A DNA stretch of 64,000 bases, from contig SSBO01000007.1 of NCBI GenBank assembly GCA_005281725.1, positions 4,560,031-4,624,030 of the forward strand. The letters are read 5' to 3'. Source of the stretch: Wuchereria bancrofti (taxonomy: Eukaryota > Nematoda > Chromadorea > Rhabditida > Onchocercidae). This document shows positions 58,101-64,000 of the stretch, piece after piece. The translations under genes and the position numbers were made by a program. How positions within the stretch are numbered: the first letter of the stretch is position 1; every line of letters starts with the position of its first letter. Below the pieces are notes generated by a model, which was given only the letters and a program-made list of their open reading frames with translations, ran no database searches and was not told the DNA's origin.

Positions 58101-61100
58101 TAATTATTAGTGAATTTGGATTTGAAAATTTTTAAAAAAGTTTACTTTTACCAAATTTTTTTAAGCTTTACCATCTGCAAATTCGGTAACTGGACGTCGT
58201 GCCAATCGAACTCGTTTTACGGATTACCAGTTGCGGACATTACAACAGTTTTTCGATAAGCAAGCTTATCCGAAAGATGACGACTTGGAAGTTTTGTCGA
58301 AAAAACTTCAGCTTAGTCCACGAGTTATTGTTGTTTGGTTCCAGAATGCTCGACAGAAGGTACATAATAAACATTGTTTATTTTGAGATCATCGCATTTT
58401 TCGGCAAATGAAAATTATGGGAGGTAAACTTTATGTCAGAACCAACTGGCTTCTTTTTACTTGATAGTCCGAAATAGTTGTAACAATCTGCTTGCATTAA
58501 CCTTGACATGATAAAAAGCCCTTTTCAGGCCCGGAAAATATACGAAAATCAACCAACGTCGAGCAATGACGATCGTTTTATGAAAACACCAGGAAGTAAT
58601 TTTCAGTGCAAACGATGTCAGTTAGTATTTCAGCGATATTATGAACTGATACAACATCAGCAAAAATTATGCTACAAGGATGATTGCGTAGCACAACAAA
58701 AAGACAATAAAGTATATTTATGATGTTTACTTTTTTGCTATGGTCTTTACTTTTACTGTAGTCCTTTGGTCTGGGTTACTTTACTGTCTGTTACATAAAT
58801 GACCATAATTCTAAATTGTTTTTAATGGAATTACGTTGGAATGTTTGTCTTTATTACTGCAGGCCGTTGAAGAGAATTTAAGTGAAGATGAGAAGACCAG
58901 TCTGGAAAATCTACGTGAAGCGCGGTTGAGTACCACATCAGTTGCAACAACTAGTCATGCAACTACTTTAGGTGGAGCATTAGCTCAGCTTATCGGTACT
59001 GCGTCGTCGGCAACTGCTGTCGATATCAGTCAAACAGAATTTTTGAAACTTCAAGCACCAACGAAGCCGCAGGATCCATCCATGAAGCTAGTAAGATTTT
59101 TCTCCTTTCTTGTCATTTTGAATTCATTTCCTTCATTTTCCAGTTTCTAAATTATCTTCATTTATTAGGTTTAACCTAAAATCTATTTTCCGACCATTAT
59201 TGAGGACGACTTGGAAATAAATCGGCAATATTTTAAAATTGTTCTCGTCTTTTCTTTTTCTGATCGACCGATAGATTAAAGTTAATGATTAAGCAGTGTC
59301 CTGAATATTTTTCAAGAAACTGATAATTGGTAGTGTATGAAATAACTTGGCTGGATGCTCGAGCAGGTCTTTTTATTCAGATATGAGAGGCGTGTGCAGT
59401 AGTTTTTACCAGGTGGTGTACTGTACAAACTAAGGATGTGGGCATATAGTAGGCGCATCCTTTTTAATTATCAAAGTGAACTAAATCTTCTCATCGTTCA
59501 GAAGGTAAGAGATAAGCAAAAAGCGATATTCCATAAGCGCTGTCCTTTCTGTTGCCTATTATTCCACTCGCGAGATTCACTTATTGTCCATATTACGAAT
59601 CGTCATCCAGAGCAAGCTAACAGTACATCAATTGATGTCGACTTATTACCGGACGCGGAAGATGTGAGAAAATGCATATTATTTACTACTACTTAGTTTT
59701 TCTAATTTTGCAGTACTTAAACACTGATAGAAAATTAAATCTTGGAAATTTGATCTGGCTCAGAGAATGCTTCCAGATAGGTTAAGCAGAGCATGTCAAG
59801 TGGGATCTGGCCATTCTATGGAGTATTAATAACTTTGTGAAATTTACTGAAGTTTTCTTGCAGGTACCAACAATCACAGCGTTGGCAAGTGATGATTTAT
59901 TAGGAGACGTGTCAAGAACGAATGGTTCTTCGAAAAAGTCGGAACTTTCGCCACTGGACCTCAGTTGTACCACTAATGGCGATGGGTAAGGCTTCACGAA
60001 AATACTGATTTTTTCGTTAATCTCATGGGATGATTTAAATAACATTCCTTCAAAGCTGTTTTAAGGTTTGCTTAGTAGTTTTTGTCGTTTGGTTTTTGCT
60101 TACGTAAAAACTTGCATTACATTCATCAAGTTAGCTTTCTTTACTAACCTATATGAAAAAATCCACAATAGTTTTTTTTTTTTTATCTGACATGGCTTTG
60201 AGCTAAAAGAGTTGAAAGTTTTAGCCGAGAAGATTCAGTATCGATATCTCCTTCATTCGTGCATTCGGATAACGATGATAATAACAGTGATAATATGGAC
60301 ATCAGCGAACGCTATAACAGCGCATCACCAAGTGCGACTGGAATTGGCTGTTTTGGGACTCAACGAAGTCCTGCTAGCTCCAAGCGATACCGAACTCATT
60401 TGACACCACTGCAAGTTCATGTAAGTGTAATAATAACAATTTATTATTGAAGGGCCTTCAGAGTTCTGACAGAGTTCTGACTATTAAATATGTTGCTGGT
60501 CATTCTTGTCAGGAATAAAATTACAGGTGATGAAAAGCATATTCATGAGTTATAAAACTCCATCAATGAATGAATGTGATTTGTTGGGAGCCGAAATCGG
60601 TCTTCATAAACGAGTTGTACAAGTATGGTTTCAAAATGCTCGAGCAAAAGAACGGAAGTCGAGATCACAGAGTGGTCTGTTATTTTAGAATCATGTTGTT
60701 TACTTAGCCATGGAAAAACAACTAAATTTCTCATCAGAGATACAGCTGCTGTAGAAGTTTACATGCGAAAAAAGATCTCGTGAGAATGAATTATCAAAAG
60801 GTTAGTTGACTGAGAAATGCTGTTCCCAAAAGTAAACTTAGTAATCTAGATGATGAGGAAGAATTGCAACTAATTGTGAACTCCTGCAAAATAGTGCATT
60901 CCTAAGCATAAAATTATTACACAATTTTTTCATGTTTTTAAATTATAATATTCATTTGAAGAAATGATTGGTTTTTTATTTCAAATCATTTATGATATTT
61001 AAAAAATGTTTTAGGTGATGAAGAATTACTTCGCTGCGCAGTGACGCGCTGTGCAATATGTGGTGTTAGCTACGATCATCGTATTTCCTTGCATGATCAT

Positions 61101-62398
61101 ATATTCAGCACTGATCACATTAATCGTGTCAAAAAACTTCTCCAGACAGATAATGTTCAAGCAGAGGGACCAATAGATTTGAACGCTTCACTAGAAACGA
61201 TTGATAAAGAAGACATCCAACGAACAAGGTTTTTTCTAATTTTTCTAATTCTTTAGTAATTCTCCTTCAGCCTAAAATGAAACGTTCTTTTTCTTTCAAA
61301 TAATTTTTTGTATTTAATGTTATCAGTTAAGTGCTTGGTTACCGCAGTTTTTAGAATGAAAGCTATACGAGATCGACGAACAATGAAACCACCTAGTGTA
61401 TCGACTTCAAGCCCTGGCAGTAATGCAATGCCGCCTTTCCCCTACAATTTCTTATATAGTATTCGATCGGGTTAGTATGAGTACTACTGTTGTAGTTTTC
61501 TTGAAACCTTAACTTTCTCTTTGACAAATCGACAACTGATGGTGTTATGAAAATTCTTAGAAACAAAAGAGTGTATACCTCAGAAATATACTGTAATAAC
61601 GACAAACCTGTTGCTCTGAATGTACATTTAATTCTGTAATGTAAGTCAAGTAAAATGATCTCTTGAAGGCTTGGCACCAATAATGTATGATCCAAATCTA
61701 ATGGGTACACCGATACCGATGCTTCAAATTCCTGAAAGTGTTATGGCGCAAATTACGACAGATATGAGTTCCGGTCGTGAATCATCGAAATTTACACAAG
61801 ATGGCAAAACTTTTCAGCAACTGGTTGCTATACTTCCATTACGTGATTTTCAATGTGCTGGCAGTACTGATAGTGAGGTTATTTGTTTTCTTTCTCTTTT
61901 CTTTTTGTGGTATTATATTTCGAAGTTTCTCATAGCCTCCAAACATGCTGATTGTATTTAATTTAAAATTATAACTTCATTTGATATTCAGGTTGGCTGG
62001 GCATGCCCTCAATGTACTAATGTATTTCAACAGGAACAGTTGTTGAAAAATCATCAGCGACTGATATGTCAGGGTTGTGATTCAGTGTTCAAATTGGTGC
62101 AAACCCATTACCAATGTCGAGCCTGTAATGCAAAATTTGGTGCACAGGTTGGTTCTCCTTTTATTTCATTCTATGACTCCCTTAAAAAGATATCTGAAAC
62201 TCTCAAGAATCAGTGATGGAGTTATCCTCAAGAAGTTATGATGGAGTTACTTTTTGCTATTTCTGCAAATTTTACTCACCAGTGTTTTCAGACAACAATA
62301 TGACTATCTTTTTCAAATTTCAGACCGAATTTCGAGTTCACTGTGATACGCTGGAACATCAGGCTGCACGTGAAGTATTTCTCGGTAGAACAGTTTAA
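15898..62398 (+). CDS. zfh-2: ZFHX-family zinc-finger homeobox transcription factor, 36 exons, N-terminus incomplete
   Basis: Nuclear DNA-binding transcription factor of the zfh-2/ZFHX3/ZFHX4 family, which in animals acts mainly in neuronal and epithelial differentiation. I joined 36 plus-strand exons; every intron is GT...AG and all phases agree, giving about 1,931 residues to a TAA at 62396-62398. Visible domains in order: about 12 zinc fingers (residues 102-708), a Gln run, finger 13 (907-928), homeodomain 1 (1109-1168), homeodomain 2 (1275-1334), a C2HC finger (1356-1377), a finger (1480-1501), PLDLS (1550-1554), homeodomain 3 (1613-1672), a finger (1688-1710) and two terminal fingers (1860-1919). 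Family-specific strings include [49 protein letters not shown] and [14 protein letters not shown]. Drosophila zfh-2 also has three homeodomains; vertebrate ZFHX3 has four. The span is over 46 kb. The true start is unresolved because exon 1 enters in phase 2. Confidence 0.95.
16119..16999 (+). other. zfh-2 intron 1
   Basis: An 881-base intron with donor GTACGT and acceptor TTTTTCAG. I see nothing else in it. Confidence 0.75.
17000..17160 (+). CDS. zfh-2: zfh-2 exon 2, zinc finger 1
   Basis: Encodes residues 74-127 with finger 1 (102-123): [20 protein letters not shown] followed by KH, near-identical to the corresponding ZFHX3/4 finger. The donor GTCTAA is weak, but it is the one that keeps frame with exon 3 and leaves the family order intact. 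Confidence 0.9.
17335..17524 (+). CDS. zfh-2: zfh-2 exon 3, ZFHX hallmark segment and zinc finger 2
   Basis: Begins VKCIFC after acceptor TTTTCCAG. It contains the family signature [15 protein letters not shown], then finger 2 (157-179) with CEIC...[11 protein letters not shown]. This block is the clearest single proof of ZFHX identity. Donor GTCAGG at 17525; the next GT (17530) would shift the frame of exon 4 into a stop. Confidence 0.93.
17776..17886 (+). CDS. zfh-2: zfh-2 exon 4, degenerate finger 3
   Basis: Encodes residues 191-227. [18 protein letters not shown] resembles the family's STDN-type finger, but the final His spacing is irregular, so zinc binding is uncertain. Phase 1 in and phase 1 out; donor GTAGGC. 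The 295-base intron that follows holds nothing recognisable. Confidence 0.88.
18182..18327 (+). CDS. zfh-2: zfh-2 exon 5, zinc finger 4
   Basis: Acceptor TTTTTAAG, donor GTAAGT, residues 228-276. Finger 4 (248-270) reads CNLC...[13 protein letters not shown], matching the vertebrate [18 protein letters not shown] finger. It ends QRTQM and continues in exon 6 with MNHMREGG. That junction matches the family order directly, so no exon is missing in the 9.4-kb intron between them. Confidence 0.93.
20534..20652. repeat. (CA)n/(CATA)n compound microsatellite
   Basis: About 120 bases of CA and ACATA units. Several overlapping minus-strand open frames rich in Cys, Val and Tyr are products of this repeat and are not genes. 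Confidence 0.9.
27155..27176. repeat. 22-bp perfect palindrome of (ATGC)n
   Basis: ATAT, then repeated GCAT units, then AT; the whole stretch is self-complementary. It can form a cruciform, and GCATGC repeats are purine/pyrimidine alternating. Function unknown. Confidence 0.8.
27768..27895 (+). CDS. zfh-2: zfh-2 exon 6, linker and first half of finger 5
   Basis: Acceptor TATTCCAG, donor GTAATT; phase 0 in, phase 2 out; residues 277-318. It starts MNHMREGG (family: NHIREGG or HIKEGG) and ends in CRACQEILS, the Cys pair of finger 5 (C310, C313). Confidence 0.92.
28922..29124 (+). CDS. zfh-2: zfh-2 exon 7, second half of finger 5 and start of finger 6
   Basis: Using acceptor CTTTTCCAG at 28921 the join reads [17 protein letters not shown] then CESRAH, with exactly 12 residues between Cys2 and His1 and five between the histidines, as in the vertebrate finger. 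An upstream acceptor at 28894 is also in frame but adds nine residues inside the finger. The exon continues with a Ser-rich linker and CRHC of finger 6 (C372, C375). Donor GTAAGT. Confidence 0.88.
29277..29354 (+). CDS. zfh-2: zfh-2 exon 8, end of finger 6
   Basis: A small 78-base exon supplying KHMQQH (H388, H392) that completes finger 6 (372-392), then an acidic linker. Acceptor AGTTGCAG, donor GTAAGT, phase 1 on both sides. Confidence 0.88.
29355..39719 (+). other. zfh-2 intron 8 (10.4 kb)
   Basis: The largest intron seen. It holds the TTCCA pentamer satellite and a 128-codon plus-strand open frame from ATG 34985 with a hydrophobic segment, which is within chance expectation. No splice-linked or homologous gene was recognised. 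It ends in a long T tract before TTTTTTCAG. Confidence 0.8.
37488..37636. repeat. (TTCCA)n/(TTTCA)n pentanucleotide satellite, about 30 units
   Basis: About 149 bases of CATTC units with regular TTTCA variants. The unit is the complement of the GGAAT type known from vertebrate satellite III. Five-base units leave all frames open, so two His/Phe/Pro-rich open frames (146 and 64 codons) arise and are not genes. Confidence 0.92.
39720..39815 (+). CDS. zfh-2: zfh-2 exon 9, start of finger 7
   Basis: Acceptor TTTTTTCAG, donor GTAAGC, phase 1 on both sides; residues 413-444. An acidic stretch (GELDEDEIK) is followed by CCPHCNFIT, the Cys half of finger 7 (C437, C440). Confidence 0.88.
39816..45842 (+). 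other. zfh-2 intron 9 (6.0 kb)
   Basis: Holds a 32-bp tandem duplication and, at about 43.3-44.6 kb, several short open frames on both strands with coding-like wording that may be a decayed or nested gene (see findings). No supported gene. Confidence 0.75.
44936..44999. repeat. 32-bp direct tandem duplication
   Basis: Two head-to-tail copies (44936-44967 and 44968-44999), beginning CATTTCATAT and ending AAGAATATT, with a single C/T difference. This indicates a recent duplication. Confidence 0.9.
45843..45973 (+). CDS. zfh-2: zfh-2 exon 10, end of finger 7 and start of finger 8
   Basis: Supplies [10 protein letters not shown] (H453, H458) for finger 7 and [14 protein letters not shown] for finger 8. 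Finger 8 has nine rather than twelve residues between Cys2 and His1 and two extra cysteines, so its zinc geometry may differ. Acceptor ATTTCAG, donor GTATCA, ends phase 0. The 1.5-kb intron that follows shows nothing recognisable. Confidence 0.87.
47495..47583 (+). CDS. zfh-2: zfh-2 exon 11, end of finger 8
   Basis: Begins [14 protein letters not shown], giving the last His of finger 8 (H490) and the post-finger helix seen in the family, then a Ser-rich linker. Acceptor TTTCAG, donor GTAACC, phase 2 out. Confidence 0.87.
47584..50512 (+). other. zfh-2 intron 11 (2.9 kb)
   Basis: AT-rich intron; I see no gene, RNA or repeat of note. Exons 11 and 12 join in frame without it. Confidence 0.75.
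50513..50709 (+). CDS. zfh-2: zfh-2 exon 12, zinc fingers 9 and 10
   Basis: Two complete C2H2 fingers in one exon: finger 9 (532-552, [20 protein letters not shown] plus H) and finger 10 (560-581, [17 protein letters not shown] then NAQEH). Acceptor TTTACAG, donor GTCAGT, phase 1 out. A 114-codon minus-strand frame across this exon is its shadow. Confidence 0.92.
51030..51129 (+). CDS. zfh-2: zfh-2 exon 13, linker
   Basis: A 100-base exon encoding a Ser/Thr-rich linker ([12 protein letters not shown]...), residues 584-616. Acceptor GTTTTAG, donor GTTATT. It has no domain of its own; it is supported by phase on both sides. Confidence 0.8.
51319..51457 (+). CDS. zfh-2: zfh-2 exon 14, zinc finger 11
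   Basis: [21 protein letters not shown] then [12 protein letters not shown]; finger 11 spans 621-643. The long H-x5-H spacing and trailing KAKK are typical of ZFHX fingers. Acceptor TTTGCAG, donor GTTAAA. Confidence 0.92.
51579..51700 (+). CDS. zfh-2: zfh-2 exon 15, most of finger 12
   Basis: [21 protein letters not shown], closely matching vertebrate FKCNICKVSYSQSSTLEIH. Finger 12 (686-708) is completed by SVAH in exon 16. Acceptor TTTTCAG, donor GTATTC, phase 2 out. The 428-base intron after it holds nothing recognisable. Confidence 0.92.
52129..52288 (+). CDS. zfh-2: zfh-2 exon 16, end of finger 12 and linker
   Basis: Begins [16 protein letters not shown], giving the second His of finger 12 (H708), as in the family's RSVLHQTKA. 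An Ala/Thr-rich linker follows. Acceptor CTCTTCAG, donor GTATAT, phase 0 out. Confidence 0.9.
52289..54526 (+). other. zfh-2 intron 16 (2.2 kb)
   Basis: AT-rich intron containing a (GT)n tract. No gene supported. Confidence 0.75.
53700..53742. repeat. (GT)n interrupted microsatellite
   Basis: GT units with GTAT variants over about 43 bases. The minus-strand frame with a His/Thr run at its end is a product of it. Confidence 0.85.
54527..54734 (+). CDS. zfh-2: zfh-2 exon 17, Gln run and hydrophobic linker
   Basis: Residues 758-826: NGLE, a seven-glutamine run, then an Ala/Met/Leu-rich segment ending [10 protein letters not shown]. Gln-rich low-complexity linkers occur in ZFHX proteins, where they can act in activation. 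Acceptor TTGTAG, donor GTTAGT, phase 1 out. Confidence 0.82.
55412..55549 (+). CDS. zfh-2: zfh-2 exon 18, linker
   Basis: Residues 827-872, ending RKMLETY and continuing in exon 19 with [11 protein letters not shown]. The joined string resembles the conserved LENFGFELVIQYNE element before the homeodomains of the family. Acceptor TTTTACAG, donor GTTAGC. A second in-phase acceptor at 55342 would extend the exon upstream by 23 codons ([12 protein letters not shown]...). Confidence 0.83.
55711..55871 (+). CDS. zfh-2: zfh-2 exon 19, conserved pre-finger element and start of finger 13
   Basis: [11 protein letters not shown], then [20 protein letters not shown]; finger 13 (907-928) ends in exon 20 (MH). 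Acceptor CTTTCCAG, donor GTAGGG, phase 0 out. A 130-codon minus-strand frame across exons 18-19 is a shadow. Confidence 0.9.
56120..56425 (+). CDS. zfh-2: zfh-2 exon 20, end of finger 13 and acidic region
   Basis: The largest exon found (306 bases, residues 927-1028). It starts [20 protein letters not shown], completing finger 13, then a strongly acidic Glu/Asp/Ser block ([12 protein letters not shown]) and a Thr/Val/Pro-rich stretch. An earlier GT at 56413 would break the frame, so donor GTAAAA at 56426 is chosen. Confidence 0.88.
56733..56952 (+). CDS. zfh-2: zfh-2 exon 21, Pro/Met-rich linker before homeodomain 1
   Basis: Residues 1029-1101: a Lys-rich start (TKKLKED), a Ser/Pro block and a Phe/Pro/Met-rich stretch ([20 protein letters not shown]) like those that precede the first homeodomain in the family. 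Donor GTATGA at 56953 is required by the phase of exon 22. Confidence 0.87.
57106..57290 (+). CDS. zfh-2: zfh-2 exon 22, homeodomain 1
   Basis: Most of homeodomain 1 (1109-1168): [20 protein letters not shown] ... [14 protein letters not shown]. Helix 3 has W48, F49, R50 and N51, with Leu at position 53, the arrangement that marks the first ZFHX homeodomain. Acceptor TTCTTCAG, donor GTCACA, phase 0 out. Confidence 0.95.
57527..57643 (+). CDS. zfh-2: zfh-2 exon 23, end of homeodomain 1
   Basis: Begins [16 protein letters not shown], the highly conserved tail of the first ZFHX homeodomain, then a linker ending TTLKIE. Acceptor TTTTCAG. Donor GTCTTT at 57644 is the only nearby GT that keeps frame with exon 24. 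Confidence 0.93.
57763..57949 (+). CDS. zfh-2: zfh-2 exon 24, Ser/Thr/Asn-rich linker
   Basis: Residues 1203-1264, low-complexity linker between homeodomains 1 and 2 ([10 protein letters not shown] ... NISSILSS). Acceptor CTTTTCAG, donor GTACTT, phase 1 out. Supported by phase and position; no domain. Confidence 0.82.
58166..58359 (+). CDS. zfh-2: zfh-2 exon 25, homeodomain 2
   Basis: Homeodomain 2 (1275-1334): [20 protein letters not shown] ... [14 protein letters not shown]. Classic W48-F49-Q50-N51 recognition helix. Acceptor TTTTTTAAG, donor GTACAT at an intron position just before ARK. Confidence 0.95.
58529..58711 (+). CDS. zfh-2: zfh-2 exon 26, end of homeodomain 2 and a C2HC finger
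   Basis: Starts ARKIYENQP (family: ARKNYENQ). The finger at 1356-1377 reads [20 protein letters not shown] then LCYKDD, where the fourth zinc ligand is Cys instead of His, as in vertebrate ZFHX. Acceptor TTTTCAG, donor GTATAT. Confidence 0.92.
58863..59090 (+). CDS. zfh-2: zfh-2 exon 27, linker
   Basis: Residues 1391-1466: a short acidic start ([12 protein letters not shown]), then a Ser/Thr/Ala-rich linker. Acceptor ACTGCAG, donor GTAAGA, phase 0 both sides. No domain. The 411-base intron after it holds nothing recognisable. Confidence 0.85.
59502..59663 (+). CDS. zfh-2: zfh-2 exon 28, zinc finger between homeodomains 2 and 3
   Basis: [20 protein letters not shown] ... [12 protein letters not shown]; finger 1480-1501, like the [20 protein letters not shown]-type finger of the family. 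Acceptor CGTTCAG, donor GTGAGA, phase 0 both sides. Confidence 0.9.
59864..59985 (+). CDS. zfh-2: zfh-2 exon 29, linker with PLDLS motif
   Basis: Residues 1521-1560, including [15 protein letters not shown] (bases 59951-59965) is an exact match to the PxDLS docking motif for the co-repressor CtBP. Acceptor CTTGCAG, donor GTAAGG, phase 2 out. Confidence 0.86.
60225..60420 (+). CDS. zfh-2: zfh-2 exon 30, start of homeodomain 3
   Basis: An acidic Asp/Asn/Ser linker, then [15 protein letters not shown], the N-terminal arm and helix 1 of homeodomain 3 (1613-1672). Acceptor GTTTTAG, donor GTAAGT, phase 0 out. Confidence 0.92.
60527..60674 (+). CDS. zfh-2: zfh-2 exon 31, rest of homeodomain 3
   Basis: [20 protein letters not shown] ... 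[17 protein letters not shown], matching the last ZFHX homeodomain ([16 protein letters not shown]). Intact W48/F49/Q50/N51. Acceptor ATTACAG, donor GTCTGT, phase 1 out. The 340-base intron that follows is empty. Confidence 0.94.
61015..61228 (+). CDS. zfh-2: zfh-2 exon 32, zinc finger after homeodomain 3
   Basis: [20 protein letters not shown] then [11 protein letters not shown]; finger 1688-1710, the family's [20 protein letters not shown]-type finger that follows the last homeodomain. Acceptor GTTTTAG, donor GTTTTT, phase 2 out. Confidence 0.92.
61355..61470 (+). CDS. zfh-2: zfh-2 exon 33, linker
   Basis: Residues 1747-1785: [15 protein letters not shown], then a Ser/Pro-rich stretch ending [12 protein letters not shown]. 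Acceptor TTTTTAG at 61354, chosen over CGCAG at 61346 because it keeps the frame. Donor GTTAGT. Confidence 0.82.
61669..61877 (+). CDS. zfh-2: zfh-2 exon 34, Met/Pro-rich linker
   Basis: Residues 1786-1855: [20 protein letters not shown] ... [15 protein letters not shown], a conserved-looking segment before the terminal fingers. The acceptor TTGAAG is poor, but phase and wording fit. Donor GTTATT, phase 0 out. Confidence 0.84.
61992..62147 (+). CDS. zfh-2: zfh-2 exon 35, terminal fingers (first and start of second)
   Basis: [20 protein letters not shown] then QRLIC gives a C2HC finger (1860-1881). It is followed by [13 protein letters not shown], the Cys half of the last finger (C1897). Acceptor ATTCAG, donor GTTGGT, phase 0. 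Confidence 0.9.
62324..62398 (+). CDS. zfh-2: zfh-2 exon 36, last exon
   Basis: [20 protein letters not shown] completes the last finger (H1913, H1919). The protein ends at GRTV with a TAA at 62396-62398. Acceptor AATTTCAG. Confidence 0.93.
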   Translation, partial: TEFRVHCDTLEHQAAREVFLGRTV

Positions 62399-63030
62399 TC
62401 TATATTCATGATACTCGTCGTCTACTACAAACTCAGAAATTTCAATGGACCGGTAAACATTCGTTCGCCAAATGCTCGTTTGTTTATTTATCCAGAAGTA
62501 TTCTCAAACAAAAATCTTTCATTCCAATTACGGTTTCACACTTCGGTTTTTAATTTCTATGATTTTTTAAATTGTTGCTTCTAAAATTAAGATTTTCCGC
62601 ATGTTCGCTTACATTTACAAGAGCATTTCTTATTATTGTGCACAGCTAGTTTAGCATTTTTTCATATGATAATGATTGTTGTTACCGTTATTTCCAATCT
62701 TAATACGCAGTAATAGCTTTCTTCGGTTAGCAATAATTATTTTCATTGAAATGACTCAATAACTTTTGTGTATTAATTTCTAAAATTTTTGTGCTCCATG
62801 TACAGTATATATGTTTCATCATCACTTTAACTGAATATATTTTTACAGTAATTGAAAATTTGAATAGAGAAGTTCTACTGAATTTAATTTTGAATCAAAT
62901 TTTTAAAAATTCAGTTTTTACAATTCTTAAGTTATTGAATTCATTCACTTGAGATTTCAAACTAATACTGTCAGTTGCAACTTCAGACTTGAGTTTAAAT
63001 TGGAATAAAATTTTAATTAGAATTGAAGCA
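62399..63030 (+). other. Probable zfh-2 3' UTR with polyadenylation signal
   Basis: No coding. The first AATAAA after the stop is at 63004-63009, followed about 45 bases later by a T tract, which is a plausible cleavage region. A second AATAAA at 63756-63761 would give a longer 3' UTR. Confidence 0.5.
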
Positions 63031-64000
63031 TCAGATCGGTAATATAAATCAGTTTTTTTTTTTTTTGCAATAGAAAGGGGAACCCAGCGTCGGTTTCAAG
63101 TAGTAGCCCGCAGTTTTTTTGAATTGGAGTCTGATTTCACATAAGCTAGTTTCCAATTAATATTTCATAAAAATTCAAAATGCACTTGAAAAAGGAAAAA
63201 TAATATGCGACGAATGATTGATAAAGAAAACATTGATTTGTTAGTATGTAAATATTAAAATAATATTGATTTTCACTAGTGTTTTCAGTCACATCGTTTC
63301 GATGCAATTACACATTGATAAATCAGTTTACTGACTTGTTCCGTGAGCTTTAACTTAGTTTTAAGCTTATATCATCAGCAACCAGTTGCTGTTCTAAGGT
63401 CCAGCCTAATAATCTTTATTCCTACTTTTGAGAAAGTTTTCGTTTGTAAAAAATTCACATTTGGAATTTTTAAAATCATTGCTGTTCTGTGATTTGGATC
63501 TCTTGTTCTATCAGCGTCATCATTGTCATCATCTACTTTATTAATTTTTTGAAACATACTCATCTCGTGTTTATTTTGCTAGTTTCATGCTTCTCTGGTG
63601 GTTTTCCTTTTTTGTTATTTTATGTTTTTGTATCTGTTCTTTATTAAGAATAATGCTCGCTCGCCTCACCTATCCTTTTTGCAAATTGGTAGCCAAGTTA
63701 TTTTTTCCCAGGAAATCTTACTCAGTTAGAACGTAATACTCATCTTGGCCATTTAAATAAATTGTCGCGAATGTATGCTCGAAAATAACACATGCTTGGG
63801 CTGTTTAAATTGTTATTTAACCAAACTCATCATGAACGATAAAATTTCACTAAGCGTTAACTCTTCAGGTCACATATGTCGGATAGGCTTAGGATTTTAA
63901 ATGCACTGTTCTTTCTCTTGCTTCAAAGAACGTAGTCTGAAAAAAATGCTATTGTTTTTTTTAATTTGTCAGCGGCTTACCTGTCAATTCATAAATGTAA
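63031..64000. other. Downstream flank, no gene seen
   Basis: AT-rich sequence with a T tract at about 63053-63066. I see no gene, RNA or repeat that I can support. Confidence 0.6.

Overview
This is eukaryotic DNA, AT-rich, with spliced genes whose introns mostly end in TTTCAG-like acceptors. It most likely comes from a nematode; a spirurid or filarial worm would fit the base composition and intron sizes, but the sequence alone does not settle the species. No bacterial features (operons, CRISPR arrays, insertion sequences) are present. No rRNA or tRNA gene was recognised.

One gene dominates the window. It is a plus-strand ZFHX-family transcription factor, orthologous by domain content to Drosophila and C. 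elegans zfh-2 and vertebrate ZFHX3/ZFHX4. I traced 36 exons from 15898 to the stop codon at 62396-62398. All 35 introns have GT...AG ends, and the reading phase matches across every junction. The joined reading frame gives about 1,931 residues with roughly 18 C2H2/C2HC zinc fingers and three homeodomains. Residue numbers in this annotation count from the first complete codon of the first exon found (15899).

Layout: 1-15897 has no coding exon I can support and holds simple repeats, a short inverted-repeat element and candidate homeodomain/POU sites. Exons 1-5 (15898-18327) encode the N-terminal fingers, including the family hallmark segment [15 protein letters not shown]. Intron 5 (9.4 kb) and intron 8 (10.4 kb) split the finger region, and exons 6-11 are scattered from 27.8 to 47.6 kb. 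Exons 12-19 (50.5-55.9 kb) carry further fingers and a Gln-rich stretch. Exons 20-36 (56.1-62.4 kb) are compact and carry homeodomains 1-3, interleaved fingers, a PLDLS motif and the last fingers. A 3' UTR with AATAAA at 63004-63009 follows.

The 5' end of the gene is unresolved. Exon 1 starts in phase 2 after a good acceptor, so either a coding exon lies further upstream or that acceptor is used for spliced-leader trans-splicing with translation starting at ATG 15980. I found no convincing new biological system. The best leads are frame-preserving alternative acceptors inside and near finger domains, a PxDLS co-repressor motif, possible nested small genes or decayed genes inside the giant introns, and a MITE-like inverted-repeat element.
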